From Porticoccaceae bacterium (lineage in GTDB: Bacteria > Pseudomonadota > Gammaproteobacteria > Pseudomonadales > Porticoccaceae), in contig JAHRWI010000078.1 in assembly GCA_019090225.1 (NCBI GenBank), forward strand, positions 1 through 19,296: a DNA stretch of 19,296 bases, given 5' to 3'. The first letter of the stretch is position 1. Every line of letters starts with the position of its first letter. The position numbers and the translations under genes are program-made. Of the stretch, positions 5,875 to 15,400 are shown one piece after another. The notes below the pieces were generated by a model, which had not been told where the DNA came from, did not search any database, and worked only from the letters and a program-made list of their open reading frames with translations.

Positions 5875-7164
5875 TTATCCGCGAAATTCCGCCAGACCGC
5901 GATACGCTGCAGTGCCATCCAGCTCGGCCTCGATGCGCAATAAACGGTTATATTTGGCGACACGATCAGATCGACACAGCGATCCGGTTTTAATTTGTCC
6001 GGCTGCCGTGGCCACTGCCAAATCGGCAATAGTGGTATCTTCTGTCTCACCGGAGCGATGGGAGATAACCGCTGTGTAACCTGCGTCTTTGGCCATTTGT
6101 ATGGCCTCCAGGGTCTCCGTGAGGGAGCCGATCTGATTAAACTTAATCAAAATGGAATTGGCGATACCTTCGTCGATTCCCCGCTGCAAAATCCTGGTAT
6201 TGGTAACAAACAGATCGTCACCCACTAACTGGACTTTATCGCCCAACTTCGCGGTTAAGGCCGCCCAACCGGCCCAGTCGCTTTCGTCCATACCATCCTC
6301 AATAGAGATGATCGGATAGCGTTCGGAAAGACCAGCCAGATAATCAGCAAACTCATTAGCCGAATAATTTTTACCGTCGCCGCCAAGCTGATATTGCTCG
6401 TCCCGATAAAACTCTGAGGCCGCACAATCCAGCGCCAGAGTAATTTCATCACCTAAACTGTAACCGGCTTTACTCACCGCATCGGCGATGATTTCCAGAG
6501 CCGCTTCGTTAGATGGAAGGTTCGGAGCGAAGCCCCCTTCATCACCGACCGCAGTACTAAGCCCGCGACTGGTCAACACTTTTTTCAGGGTATGGAAGAT
6601 TTCCGCACCCTGCCTGAGCGCCTCAGCAAAGTCTTTGGCTTTCACCGGTTGAATCATAAACTCCTGAATATCGACATTATTGTCGGCATGCTCGCCACCG
6701 TTGATGATATTCATCATCGGCACCGGCATGGTGTAGTTCAGGGGTGTGCCATTGAGTTCGGCAATATGCTGATAAAGCGGAATTCTTTTGGTAATCGCCC
6801 CTGCCTTCGCAGCCGCCAGAGACACTGCCAGGATAGCGTTGGCACCTAGGGTCGCTTTATTTTCTGTACCATCCGCCTCAATCATCAGTCTATCCAGCTC
6901 ACCCTGCTCGGTAACATCTTTACCCAGCAGCAGCTCTCGGATAGTGGTATTGATATTGCCCACTGCGGTCAAAACGCCTTTACCTAAGTAACGGCTGTTA
7001 TCGCCATCGCGCAACTCCAGAGCCTCGCGGGTACCGGTCGAGGCACCGGATGGCGCGCAAGCGCTGCCTACCGAGCCATCTTCAAGTATGACGTCAGCAT
7101 TGACCGTAGGGTTGCCCCGAGAATCGAGTACTTCGTAGGCTTTGACATCTGTAATTCTGGTCAT
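5875..7164 (-). CDS. eno: Enolase (phosphopyruvate hydratase)
   Basis: Enolase interconverts 2-phosphoglycerate and phosphoenolpyruvate in glycolysis and is also a degradosome component in many gammaproteobacteria. The 429-residue protein (E. coli 432) carries the whole family pattern: VLDSRGNPTV, CAPSGASTG (mobile loop), NGGEHADNN (substrate His), VGDEGGFAPN, the metal ligands in LDCAASEF, SIEDGMDE and LVGDDLF, the catalytic Lys in LIKFNQIGSLTE, and SHRSGETEDTTIADLAVA. No residue looks displaced. The ATG at 7162-7164 has GGAAACGGAAAG just upstream. A 169-base gap separates it from kdsA and may hold its own promoter. Confidence 0.98.
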   Translation of the reverse strand: MTRITDVKAYEVLDSRGNPTVNADVILEDGSVGSACAPSGASTGTREALELRDGDNSRYLGKGVLTAVGNINTTIRELLLGKDVTEQGELDRLMIEADGTENKATLGANAILAVSLAAAKAGAITKRIPLYQHIAELNGTPLNYTMPVPMMNIINGGEHADNNVDIQEFMIQPVKAKDFAEALRQGAEIFHTLKKVLTSRGLSTAVGDEGGFAPNLPSNEAALEIIADAVSKAGYSLGDEITLALDCAASEFYRDEQYQLGGDGKNYSANEFADYLAGLSERYPIISIEDGMDESDWAGWAALTAKLGDKVQLVGDDLFVTNTRILQRGIDEGIANSILIKFNQIGSLTETLEAIQMAKDAGYTAVISHRSGETEDTTIADLAVATAAGQIKTGSLCRSDRVAKYNRLLRIEAELDGTAAYRGLAEFRG

Positions 7165-7230
7165 TTCTTTCCGTTTCCTAAATTAATCGAATTGAGCTCT
7201 GGGCGCTGAAGTATTCTTCTTGAACTATTG

Positions 7231-7259
7231 ATACTAGATAATCGTTTGTGAGGTGCCAG
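7231..7259 (-). promoter_or_regulatory. Candidate sigma70 promoter for eno
   Basis: On the minus strand CTGGCA (7254-7259) and TAGTAT (7231-7236) are spaced by 17 bases; each matches four of six consensus positions. It lies in the 169-base gap upstream of eno, about 65 bases before the start codon. No other signal stands out in this gap. This is a by-eye match only. Confidence 0.28.
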
Positions 7260-7333
7260 GCATTGAAATACCTTCCGTTACTAGAAAATCCGCCACGACT
7301 AAAACTGTGCCTGATCAAAAGCCAGAGCAAGAA

Positions 7334-8185
7334 TCAATAGGTATCCAAAGTCGGCAGGGCTTTAACCACTCCATCAACAGCCTTCATCTGCTCTAAAAAA
7401 GGTTCTAACAGATCGAGTCTCAAGGCACTAGGACCATCACATTTCGCCTGATCTGGATCGGGATGGGCTTCTAGAAACAGTCCGGCCAGACCAGTGGCCA
7501 TACCGGCTCTGGCTAATTCAGGAAGTTGTCCACGCCGCCCCCCGGACGCTGCGCCACTAGCATCCCGACATTGCAGGGAATGCGTAACATCAAAAATCAC
7601 CGGCAAACCACCACTGACCTGTTTCATGGTGTCAAAACCAAGCATATCGACCACTAAATTGTCATAGCCAAAATTACTGCCCCGCTCACAGAGGATCACC
7701 TCCTGCTTCCCACACTCGCGGAACTTTTCGACCAGGTTACCCACTTGCGAGGGGCTCATAAACTGGGGTTTCTTAACGTTAATCACCGCATCGGTGGCAG
7801 CCATCGCCGCTACCAGATCGGTTTGCCGGGCCAAAAATGCCGGCAATTGAATAACATCACAAACCTCGGCAACCTGCTGCGCTTGCCCCGGTTCATGGAC
7901 ATCTGTTATCAAAGGTACATCGAAGGTTTGTTTAACAGCTTCAAGTATACGCAGGCCTTCCTCCAGACCTGGGCCTCGATAGGAATGCACAGAAGAACGG
8001 TTAGCTTTATCGAAAGAGGCCTTGAACACATATGGCACCGACAAACGCTGACATACTTGGACAAAATGCTCGGCCACCTGCAGGGCAAAATCACGAGATT
8101 CTAAAACGTTGACACCACCAAAGAGCACAAAGGGTAGCTCGTTGGCGATCTGTATTCGGCCCCCAGCGAGATCCAGAACCGTCAT
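7334..8185 (-). CDS. kdsA: 3-deoxy-8-phosphooctulonate synthase (KDO-8-P synthase)
   Basis: KdsA condenses phosphoenolpyruvate with arabinose 5-phosphate to give KDO-8-phosphate for the lipopolysaccharide inner core. Family blocks are LPFVLFGGVNVLESRD, YVFKASFDKANRSS, SYRGPGLEEGL, LITDVHEP, DVIQLPAFLARQTDL, NVKKPQFMSP and SGAASGGRRGQ. The Asn in GGVNVLES is the residue typical of the metal-independent class (Cys in metal-dependent enzymes). The ATG at 8183-8185 is preferred: MTVLDLAGGRIQIANELPF then matches the E. coli N-terminus residue for residue in length, giving 283 residues. An earlier ATG at 8201-8203 would add six residues and overlap pyrG by 17 bases. Only one base separates the chosen start from the pyrG stop, so coupling with pyrG is likely. 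Confidence 0.96.
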   Translation of the reverse strand: MTVLDLAGGRIQIANELPFVLFGGVNVLESRDFALQVAEHFVQVCQRLSVPYVFKASFDKANRSSVHSYRGPGLEEGLRILEAVKQTFDVPLITDVHEPGQAQQVAEVCDVIQLPAFLARQTDLVAAMAATDAVINVKKPQFMSPSQVGNLVEKFRECGKQEVILCERGSNFGYDNLVVDMLGFDTMKQVSGGLPVIFDVTHSLQCRDASGAASGGRRGQLPELARAGMATGLAGLFLEAHPDPDQAKCDGPSALRLDLLEPFLEQMKAVDGVVKALPTLDTY

Positions 8186-8186
8186 A

Positions 8187-9812
8187 TTAGTGACTCTCGG
8201 CATATTTAAGGGCGGCCTTTACAAAGCCGGAAAACAGTGGATGCCCCTGTCGGGGTGTCGAGGTAAATTCCGGATGAAATTGACAGCCAAAAAACCAGGG
8301 ATGCTCGGGAATCTCGACGGTCTCAACCAGTGAGCCATCCGCAGACCAGGCACCGACCTTGAGTCCGGCGTCCTGAAATTGATCGATATAATGATTGTTC
8401 ACCTCGTAGCGGTGTCTATGCCGCTCAAGAATAGTGTCCTCGCCGTAGATGCCCCGCACCATGGAGCCTTCGGCTAGCTGACTGAGCTGAGCCCCCAGAC
8501 GCATGGTGCCACCCAGATCAGAACCCTCTGAGCGGGTTTCAAGCTTGCCATCTTCATCTAGCCACTCAGTGATCAAACCAATGACCGGGTGAGGGGTGTT
8601 TTTATCAAACTCGGTGCTGTTAGCGTCTTCGACTCCCAGCACATGACGCATATATTCAATAACCGCAACCTGCATACCCAGGCAAATACCCAGGTAGGGA
8701 ATTTGGTTTTCTCTGGCGTGGCATACCGCTCGAATTTTACCATCAATGCCACGTTCACCAAAGCCACCGGGCACCAGAATACCGTGGCAGTCATCAAGCA
8801 GAGACAGATCATCATCGAGCTGTTCAGAATCGATGTGGCAGATATTGACTTTAATCAGGTTGAGAATCCCTGCGTGCTCAAGGGCTTCGTTGATGGACTT
8901 ATACGCATCCAGCAATTCCATGTATTTACCGACCATGGCAATGGTGATGGGTTTAGCTGGTTTACGTTGATTTTCGACCACCACATCCCACTGACTGAGA
9001 TCGGCTGGGGGACAGTCAAGCTGGAATTTCTCGACCACAAATTGATCCAGGTGCCAATCTAGTAAATGCCGTGGAATGGTATAAATACTTTTAGCATCCA
9101 TCAGCGGTACCACCGCTCGCTCTTCGACACTGGTGAACAGAGCTATTTTTTTTCGAGATGCGGTATCGATGGGGACTTCAGAACGGCATAGCAAGACTTC
9201 TGGCTGCAAACCAATAGAACGTAACTCTTTCACCGAGTGTTGCGTCGGTTTAGTTTTTGTCTCACCTGCAGCGGCAATATAGGGCACCAGGGTGAGGTGA
9301 ATCAACAAGGCCCGATGACTACCAAGCTCTACTTTTAACTGGCGAATGGCTTCCAGAAATGGCTGGGATTCGATATCGCCCACGGTGCCGCCAATTTCCA
9401 CAAAAGCGATATCAGCATTTTCGCCACCTTTGAGTATGCGGCGTTTGATTTCGTCGGTGACATGGGGAATAACCTGAACGGTGCCACCCAGGTAGTCGCC
9501 ACGGCGCTCACGGCGCAAGATGGTTTCGTAGACCTGTCCGGCGGTAAAATTATTATCGCGGGTCATGCGGGAATTGAGAAAGCGTTCGTAATGACCCAGA
9601 TCGAGGTCAGTCTCCGCACCATCTTCGGTGACAAATACTTCACCGTGCTGAAAGGGACTCATGGTGCCCGGATCGACATTCAAATAAGGATCGAGCTTGA
9701 GCACAGTGACATTTAAGCCCCTGGATTCCAGCAGTGCGCCTAGAGAAGCTGCCGCGATACCCTTACCGAGGGAGGATACAACGCCGCCGGTAACAAAAAT
9801 AAATCGCGTCAT
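8187..9812 (-). CDS. pyrG: CTP synthase
   Basis: PyrG makes CTP from UTP, ATP and glutamine. The 541-residue protein (E. coli 545) begins with the synthetase domain: TRFIFVTGGVVSSLGKGI (P-loop), KLDPYLNVDPGTMSP, HGEVFVTEDGAETDLDLGHYE and GGTVGDIE. A class I glutamine amidotransferase domain follows, with the nucleophile Cys in GICLGMQ near residue 380 and the His/Glu pair in FHPEF near the C-terminus. The ATG at 9810-9812 is chosen because the conserved N-terminus starts exactly there and AGGG precedes it. The frame is open upstream to a candidate start at 9905, but those 31 codons are not CTP synthase-like. A 177-base gap with a candidate promoter lies upstream. CTP made here is also the IspD substrate, though nothing suggests specific coupling. 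Confidence 0.98.
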   Translation of the reverse strand: MTRFIFVTGGVVSSLGKGIAAASLGALLESRGLNVTVLKLDPYLNVDPGTMSPFQHGEVFVTEDGAETDLDLGHYERFLNSRMTRDNNFTAGQVYETILRRERRGDYLGGTVQVIPHVTDEIKRRILKGGENADIAFVEIGGTVGDIESQPFLEAIRQLKVELGSHRALLIHLTLVPYIAAAGETKTKPTQHSVKELRSIGLQPEVLLCRSEVPIDTASRKKIALFTSVEERAVVPLMDAKSIYTIPRHLLDWHLDQFVVEKFQLDCPPADLSQWDVVVENQRKPAKPITIAMVGKYMELLDAYKSINEALEHAGILNLIKVNICHIDSEQLDDDLSLLDDCHGILVPGGFGERGIDGKIRAVCHARENQIPYLGICLGMQVAVIEYMRHVLGVEDANSTEFDKNTPHPVIGLITEWLDEDGKLETRSEGSDLGGTMRLGAQLSQLAEGSMVRGIYGEDTILERHRHRYEVNNHYIDQFQDAGLKVGAWSADGSLVETVEIPEHPWFFGCQFHPEFTSTPRQGHPLFSGFVKAALKYAESH

Positions 9813-9917
9813 ATATACCCTGTCGTTACGCTCTGTCGCTATGAGGTTTTGTGTTGCTGGTGGGCTTAAAATCTGCGCTGGTGCACCGTCAGCAAGACCC
9901 TCCAAAGATGGGAGATC

Positions 9918-9946
9918 AGGTTACCAGAAAGCGGAATCCGGCTCAA
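9918..9946 (-). promoter_or_regulatory. Candidate sigma70 promoter for pyrG
   Basis: On the minus strand TTGAGC (9941-9946) and TAACCT (9918-9923) are separated by 17 bases, and TGG immediately before TAACCT gives an extended -10 element. It lies in the 177-base gap between tilS and pyrG, leaving a leader of about 100 bases before the pyrG start. The hexamers are moderate matches. I see no convincing terminator after tilS. Confidence 0.35.
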
Positions 9947-9989
9947 TGGAATCAATGTTCAGATCGGGGCAAAAAGGCTCAGTAGAATC

Positions 9990-11354
9990 TCAAACCACCG
10001 CTGATTCATGCTCCGATGGATAAGCCCATTGCAACTGATAGCCAGGCTCGTCAGCCCCAGCTTGATAACCCTCGCAAATCCACAGGTCTCCAACTGCCAC
10101 CAACTCGCCATCACAGTAGATCAGCGGTATTCGAGTCCGCAACCACGGCTCCAGGGCAAACTCCTGAAATAGTTTTTTTAAATTCGCGCTACCGCCACGT
10201 TTTACCGGTCGACAGCGTTCACCACCCTGGCGGAAAGACACGCTGAGACTGGCGATATAGCGTTGAGCCAGACCCTCGCCGCTTATTACAGTCGCCGTCA
10301 GTACGCTACCGTCTGGCAGCGATAGAGTCTCTTCGATCAACCAGGGTATGGCCTCGCTTATGTCTTTGGCATCGGCGTCCGAGGTGGGATCTATCGCTAA
10401 CAAATACAAACGCTGTTGGTATCTTCGCCATTGCCCCTCAGACCAGCACACCTCTGGATTGCGACCTTCACCTGCATTCAACAAGCTAGTAAGCACCTCA
10501 TCAATCACCCGATGACCCGGTGGACTTTGCACTTTTGATCTCGCCAAATATCGCAGCACATTCGCCTGGCGAGCACGACTCAACACCGACAGCGCCGGTA
10601 TCTCGACACTCCAGCCGTGTCGCTCCTTGCGCAGCGCCATATCATCTAAATCGAGCTGGGCCAAATCCTCGTTAATCTGCTCCGCCTGCTCACACAGAAT
10701 CCCGGCATCAGAAATTCGCGCCGCGTAATTAGGCCAACGGGTTTTTAATTGGGGAATGATTTCATGGCGCAGAAAATTTCGATCAAACTGACGCGACTGA
10801 TTTGATTCATCTTCTACCCACTGCAACTGGTTACACCGCGCATAGTCTGCGAGTACAGCTTGCTCAAGTACTAACAAAGGGCGGAGTAATGTGGCCGCAC
10901 CGAGCGACCTCGACACTGGCATACCCGCCAGACCACGCGGCCCGGAGCGGCGTAACAAACGATATAAAATAGTCTCGGCCTGGTCGTCGGCATGGTGGGC
11001 TAACACCAGCATATCCTCAGCGCGGAGCTGGTCTTCAAAGGCCTGATAACGGGCCTGGCGAGCAGCATTCTCCCGACTCGACGTAGTCTCTACCACCACG
11101 TCTCGGCAAAGGTAATTGACGCCAAGGCTTTGACAAATAACCCGGCAGTGTTCAGCCCACTGATCCGCACTGGGGGACAATTGATGATTAACGTGCAAAG
11201 CCGTCAGTCGCGAGCTGCCGACGAGTTTGGCCATACTATAGAGCAGGACATGGGAATCCATACCACCGCTGTAGGCAATATAGATGTGTTTTGCAGACTC
11301 AAATAGTGGGAGGTACGCACTCAGGGTTTGATGAACTGTCGCTACCGGCGCCAT
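9990..11354 (-). CDS. tilS: tRNA(Ile)-lysidine synthase
   Basis: TilS attaches lysine to C34 of the CAU-anticodon tRNA-Ile, so that it reads AUA and is charged with isoleucine. The N-terminal PP-loop ATPase signature AYSGGMDSHVLL (about 28-39) is clear, with the later block LVLAHHADDQAETILYRLLRRSGPRGLAGMP and the conserved WVEDESNQ...DRNFLRHEIIP. The C-terminal TilS substrate-binding region includes RRCRPVKRGGS-like residues (GGERCRPVKRGGSANLKKLFQE) and PLIYCDGELVAVGDLW. Length is 454 residues (E. coli 432). The ATG at 11352-11354 lies 27 bases after the accA stop, suggesting one transcript. The accA-tilS order is common in gammaproteobacteria. Confidence 0.96.
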   Translation of the reverse strand: MAPVATVHQTLSAYLPLFESAKHIYIAYSGGMDSHVLLYSMAKLVGSSRLTALHVNHQLSPSADQWAEHCRVICQSLGVNYLCRDVVVETTSSRENAARQARYQAFEDQLRAEDMLVLAHHADDQAETILYRLLRRSGPRGLAGMPVSRSLGAATLLRPLLVLEQAVLADYARCNQLQWVEDESNQSRQFDRNFLRHEIIPQLKTRWPNYAARISDAGILCEQAEQINEDLAQLDLDDMALRKERHGWSVEIPALSVLSRARQANVLRYLARSKVQSPPGHRVIDEVLTSLLNAGEGRNPEVCWSEGQWRRYQQRLYLLAIDPTSDADAKDISEAIPWLIEETLSLPDGSVLTATVISGEGLAQRYIASLSVSFRQGGERCRPVKRGGSANLKKLFQEFALEPWLRTRIPLIYCDGELVAVGDLWICEGYQAGADEPGYQLQWAYPSEHESAVV

Positions 11355-11381
11355 GAATTCTCAGACCTGAAAGCCATAGAT

Positions 11382-12332
11382 TTAGCTATTCCCGTAAGAC
11401 ATCAAACGCTCAAAACGCCTCTCCAAGAGGGAGTCGAGCGACTGACTTTGCAGGCGGGCCAACTGATCAATAAGCCGTTCCCGCAAGGTCGCAGCCATGG
11501 CATTCAGGTCACGATGACAGCCGCCCAATGGCTCGGGGATGGTCTCATCGGCTATGCCCAATTCTTGTAAAACGCTTGAAGTAACCCCCATTGCCTCGGC
11601 TGCCAGCGGCGCTTTCTCGGCGGTCTTCCAGATAATATTAGCGCAACCTTCAGGGGAAATAACGAAGTAAGTCGCGTACTGCAACATATTTAACCAGTCA
11701 CTAACACCGATCGCGATAGCACCACCGGAGCTGCCCTCACCAATCACCGTAGCAATCACTGGGGTTTTTAATCGAGACATTACCGCCAGGTTGCGTGCGA
11801 TGGATTCACTGATGCCACGCTCCTCGGAATCGATACCCGGATAAGCCCCTGGCGTGTCGATTAAAGTCAGCACTGGCATTTTAAAACGTTCGGCCATTTC
11901 CATGAGCCGTAGAGCCTTGCGATAACCTTCAGGCTTAGGCATACCGAAATTGCGCTCGACTTTGTCGGCAACGCTGCGGCCTTTTTCTTCGCCGATCACC
12001 ATAACCGCCTTCCCATCAAGGCGGGCGACGCCACCGATAATGGCTTTATCATCACCAAAATGGCGGTCGCCATGCAGCTCTTCAAAATCGCTGAATACGC
12101 TATGTATATAGTCTTTTGCGTGAGGCCTTAGCGGATGACGAGCGACCTGAACCACCTGCCAGGACGACAGCTTTGAATAAATATTCTGCGTTAACTTGCG
12201 AGACTTCTCACCAAGTTTTTGTACTTCCTCGGCAATATTAAGTTCGTTATCGTTACCCACTAACTGGAGCTCTTCTATCTTGGCTTCCAGTTCCGCGATG
12301 GGCTGCTCAAAATCCAGGTAATCAAGGTTCAT
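11382..12332 (-). CDS. accA: Acetyl-CoA carboxylase carboxyltransferase subunit alpha
   Basis: AccA pairs with AccD to move the carboxyl group from biotinylated AccB to acetyl-CoA, making malonyl-CoA for fatty acid synthesis. The 316-residue product (E. coli 319) begins MNLDYLDFEQPIAELEAKI, matching the family N-terminus, and contains RNFGMPKPEGYRKALRLM, IDTPGAYPGIDSEERG, VIGEGSSGGAIAIGVSD and VISPEGCANIIWK, the oxyanion and CoA-binding blocks of the crotonase-like fold. The ATG at 12330-12332 is preferred because GGAAAG stands before it. The upstream ATG/GTG-type codons at 12360-12380 would add 10-16 residues absent from relatives. It follows dnaE with a gap of about 92 bases. Confidence 0.97.
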   Translation of the reverse strand: MNLDYLDFEQPIAELEAKIEELQLVGNDNELNIAEEVQKLGEKSRKLTQNIYSKLSSWQVVQVARHPLRPHAKDYIHSVFSDFEELHGDRHFGDDKAIIGGVARLDGKAVMVIGEEKGRSVADKVERNFGMPKPEGYRKALRLMEMAERFKMPVLTLIDTPGAYPGIDSEERGISESIARNLAVMSRLKTPVIATVIGEGSSGGAIAIGVSDWLNMLQYATYFVISPEGCANIIWKTAEKAPLAAEAMGVTSSVLQELGIADETIPEPLGGCHRDLNAMAATLRERLIDQLARLQSQSLDSLLERRFERLMSYGNS

Positions 12333-12363
12333 AATTTTACTTTCCAAATTTTCAACGGCCATT

Positions 12364-12425
12364 GCCACTAAGGCTGTCATTACTAAAACTGTATTCGCTG
12401 TGCTTAGTTAATGCCAATTAGTGGC
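12364..12425. repeat. 8-bp perfect inverted repeat between dnaE and accA
   Basis: The plus strand carries gccactaa at 12364-12371 and ttagtggc at 12418-12425, an exact inverted pair with a 46-base loop. The right arm covers the dnaE stop codon. In RNA it could form a long-range stem in the accA leader. There is no T-run, so it is not a terminator. Chance is possible for a pair this short and distant. Confidence 0.3.
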
Positions 12426-15400
12426 TAACTAGCGCCGTTATTTTCGTACTCAAGTTGCAGAAATTCTTCACCGTAAGTATCCCGTAGATGGTGAAGCAGT
12501 TCATCGTTGGGATTAACCGACCATTCATCTGACAGGATAATGTCTCCCTCGGCTCCACCGCCCTCACCCACATCAGGTTTGCAGTTAAGTCTTATTTTCA
12601 TCGGGCATGATCCACTACTGTGTTGTTTAAGTATTTCACCCAGCGATTCAAGGTTCCATTTACCGCGGCCAGCCGCGCCATTCCGGCCATCACTTCCGGC
12701 ATCGCCATTGGCACCACTACCCCGATAAGCGCGCCAGTCAATAAGCAGTCCCTTGAGAGAAGCCTGGCGAGCTTCCAATAAAGTATGAACCTGCTCGGCA
12801 CGCATTTTTAGCCCGCCCGTGTATTCATCTTCCGTCACTGGGCCATTGACGACCAGCATGGCACCTTTGCTAATTTTATCTCGATATTGCTGGAATTGCT
12901 CGGCGAATACGGCGACATCCATCCTTGCACTATTATCATCCAGCGTAAGAATGCCCATCACATCGCCACGGCGGGTTTTGATCGACCGAACGGCGACCAG
13001 CAGACCCGCTACGGTTTGATTTTTATCGGAGGGTTTAAGTGCCTTGATACGACTGCTCACCACATGCTCAAGCTCAGTCTTATATTGATCAACCGGGTGG
13101 GCGCTAAAATATAAACCCAGGGTATCCTGTTCGCCCTGGAGCCTTTCGTTCAAGCTAAAGCGCCGCACTTTGGTAAACGCTGAATAGCCAATTTCCGGGG
13201 CACTCTCGGCCAGGGTATCACCAAACAGATCGGTCATACCTGCATCAAGGTTCCTACTTTGCTGATCGGCCAACTGAATGGCTTCGTCCATAGCGGCCAG
13301 CATGACCGCCCGACTGTAATCGGGATCATCATTAGGGCCAACGGTATCCAGTGCCCCGGCTCGAATAAGCGCCTCTAAAGCACGCTTATTGACTTTACGG
13401 CCATCAACTCTAGAACAAAAATCAAACAAATCCTTGAACGGGCCACCATCCTCGCGGGCCGAGATAATGCTCTCCACCGGGCCTTCACCCAGGCCTTTGA
13501 TCGCACCCAGGCCATAGACGACGCCGAGGTCTTCGGAAGCGCCAAACTGAAACTCGCTAATGTTCACATCGGGCGCACTGAGCGCCAGCTTCATGGCGCT
13601 ACATTCGTCCTTGAGAATAACGATTTTATCGGTATTCTGCATTTCAGCAGACAGCACCGAGGCCATAAATTCGGCCTGGTAATGCACCTTCAACCAGGCG
13701 GTTTGGTAAGCCAGCAGAGCATAGGCTGCGGAGTGGGATTTATTAAAACCGTAGCCCGCAAACTTCTCCATCAAATCGAATATATTTTCAGCCAGGCGGG
13801 GGTCAACCCCATTTTGGGCGGCGCCGGATTGAAAGATTTCCCGCTGCTTGGCCATTTCTTCAGGTTTTTTCTTGCCCATGGCCCGCCGTAATACATCGGC
13901 ACCACCCAGCGTGTAACCACCCAGCACTTGGGCGATTTGCATGACCTGCTCCTGGTAAAGAATAATACCGTAGGTCGGTTCAAGCACAGGCTTCAGGGCT
14001 TCATGCTGGTATTTATGATGGGGGTAGGCCACCTCTTCGCGACCGTGTTTACGGTTGATAAAGTCATCGACCATGCCCGATTGCAGCGGCCCCGGTCGGA
14101 ACAATGCGACCAGTGCGATGATGTCTTCAAAGCAGCTGGGCAACTGACGCTTAATCAGATCTTTCATACCCCTGGATTCAAGCTGAAACACAGCAGTGGT
14201 TTCGGCCCGCTGCATCAGTTCATAGGTGGGCTGGTCGTCGAGAGGGATGGTCTCAATATCGATGGCTTCAAGCCCGCCTTCGGCACGCCGCTGATTAAGC
14301 CGCTTAACCGCCCAGTCGATAATGGTCAGGGTGCGCAGGCCCAGAAAATCAAACTTGACCAGACCCACCGCTTCGACATCATCCTTATCAAACTGGGTGA
14401 CCACACCAGCCCCCGCTTCATCACAAAACAAAGGCGAAAAATCGGTCAGTTGAGTCGGCGCTATGACGACCCCACCGGCGTGTTTACCCGCATTGCGAGT
14501 GATACCTTCGAGCTGTAGGGCCATGGCCCAGATTTCCTGAGCCTCTTCGTCCTGATCGAGAAACTCACTCAGCACGCTTTCTTGTTCCCGCGCTTTTTCG
14601 AGCGTCATACCGATTTCAAGGGGGATCATTTTAGATAGCTTATCAGCCAGCCCGTAAGCCTTGCCCTGAACCCGGGCCACGTCTCTGACCACCGCTTTGG
14701 CGGCCATGGTGCCAAAGGTAATAATTTGGGACACCGCGTCGCGGCCGTAGCGTTCGGCCACATAGGCGATCACGCGATCACGATTATCCATGCAAAAATC
14801 GATATCAAAATCGGGCATCGATACCCGCTCGGGATTGAGGAATCGCTCGAATAGCAAATCGTACTCGAGGGGATCGAGACCGGTAATATCGAGGGCATAA
14901 GCCACCAGGGAGCCAGCGCCAGAACCACGACCCGGCCCGACGGGAATATCGTTATCTTTCGCCCAGCGGATAAAATCCATAACAATCAGGAAATAACCGG
15001 CAAAGCCCATTTGGTTAATGATGTCCAGCTCAAGGTCGAGCCGTTGGAAGTAGTCATCCCGGCTGTGCTCCGAGCTATCCGTACTTAGCGAAGCAAGGCG
15101 TTTTTCCAAACCCGCAACCGATAACTCCCGGAAAAACTGTTCTGTACTGAGACCTTCCGGCACCGGATAATCTGGTAGTTGCGGAGAATCCAGCTCAAGC
15201 TCAAGGGTGCAACGTTTGGCAATTTCAACGCTGTTGATTAGCGCTTCGGGTATATCTTCAAACAGCTCACACATCTCCTCGGGCGAGCGAAGATATTGCT
15301 GTTCGCTGTAGCGATGTTCCCGGCGCGGGTCATCCAGAGTTCGACCTTCACTGATGCAGACCCTAGCTTCATGGGCTTCGAATCCCGTCGATGATGAAAA

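Noticed and set aside
7242..7259. A TGGCAC resembling the sigma54 -24 element upstream of eno
   Set aside because: The required TTGC at the -12 position is absent (AAAC is found).
7745..8104. A 119-codon plus-strand open frame
   Set aside because: It is antisense to kdsA with no homology seen; a shadow frame.
8589..9062. A 157-codon plus-strand open frame
   Set aside because: It is antisense to pyrG, whose coding sequence is fully conserved here; the product shows no family pattern.
9813..9905. N-terminal extension of pyrG by 31 codons
   Set aside because: The residues are not CTP synthase-like, cover the pyrG leader, and the conserved start MTRFIFVTGG has its own ribosome site.
13928..14518. 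A 196-codon open frame on the plus strand
   Set aside because: It lies wholly antisense to the polymerase core of dnaE, has no recognisable domain, and is explained by codon bias of dnaE.
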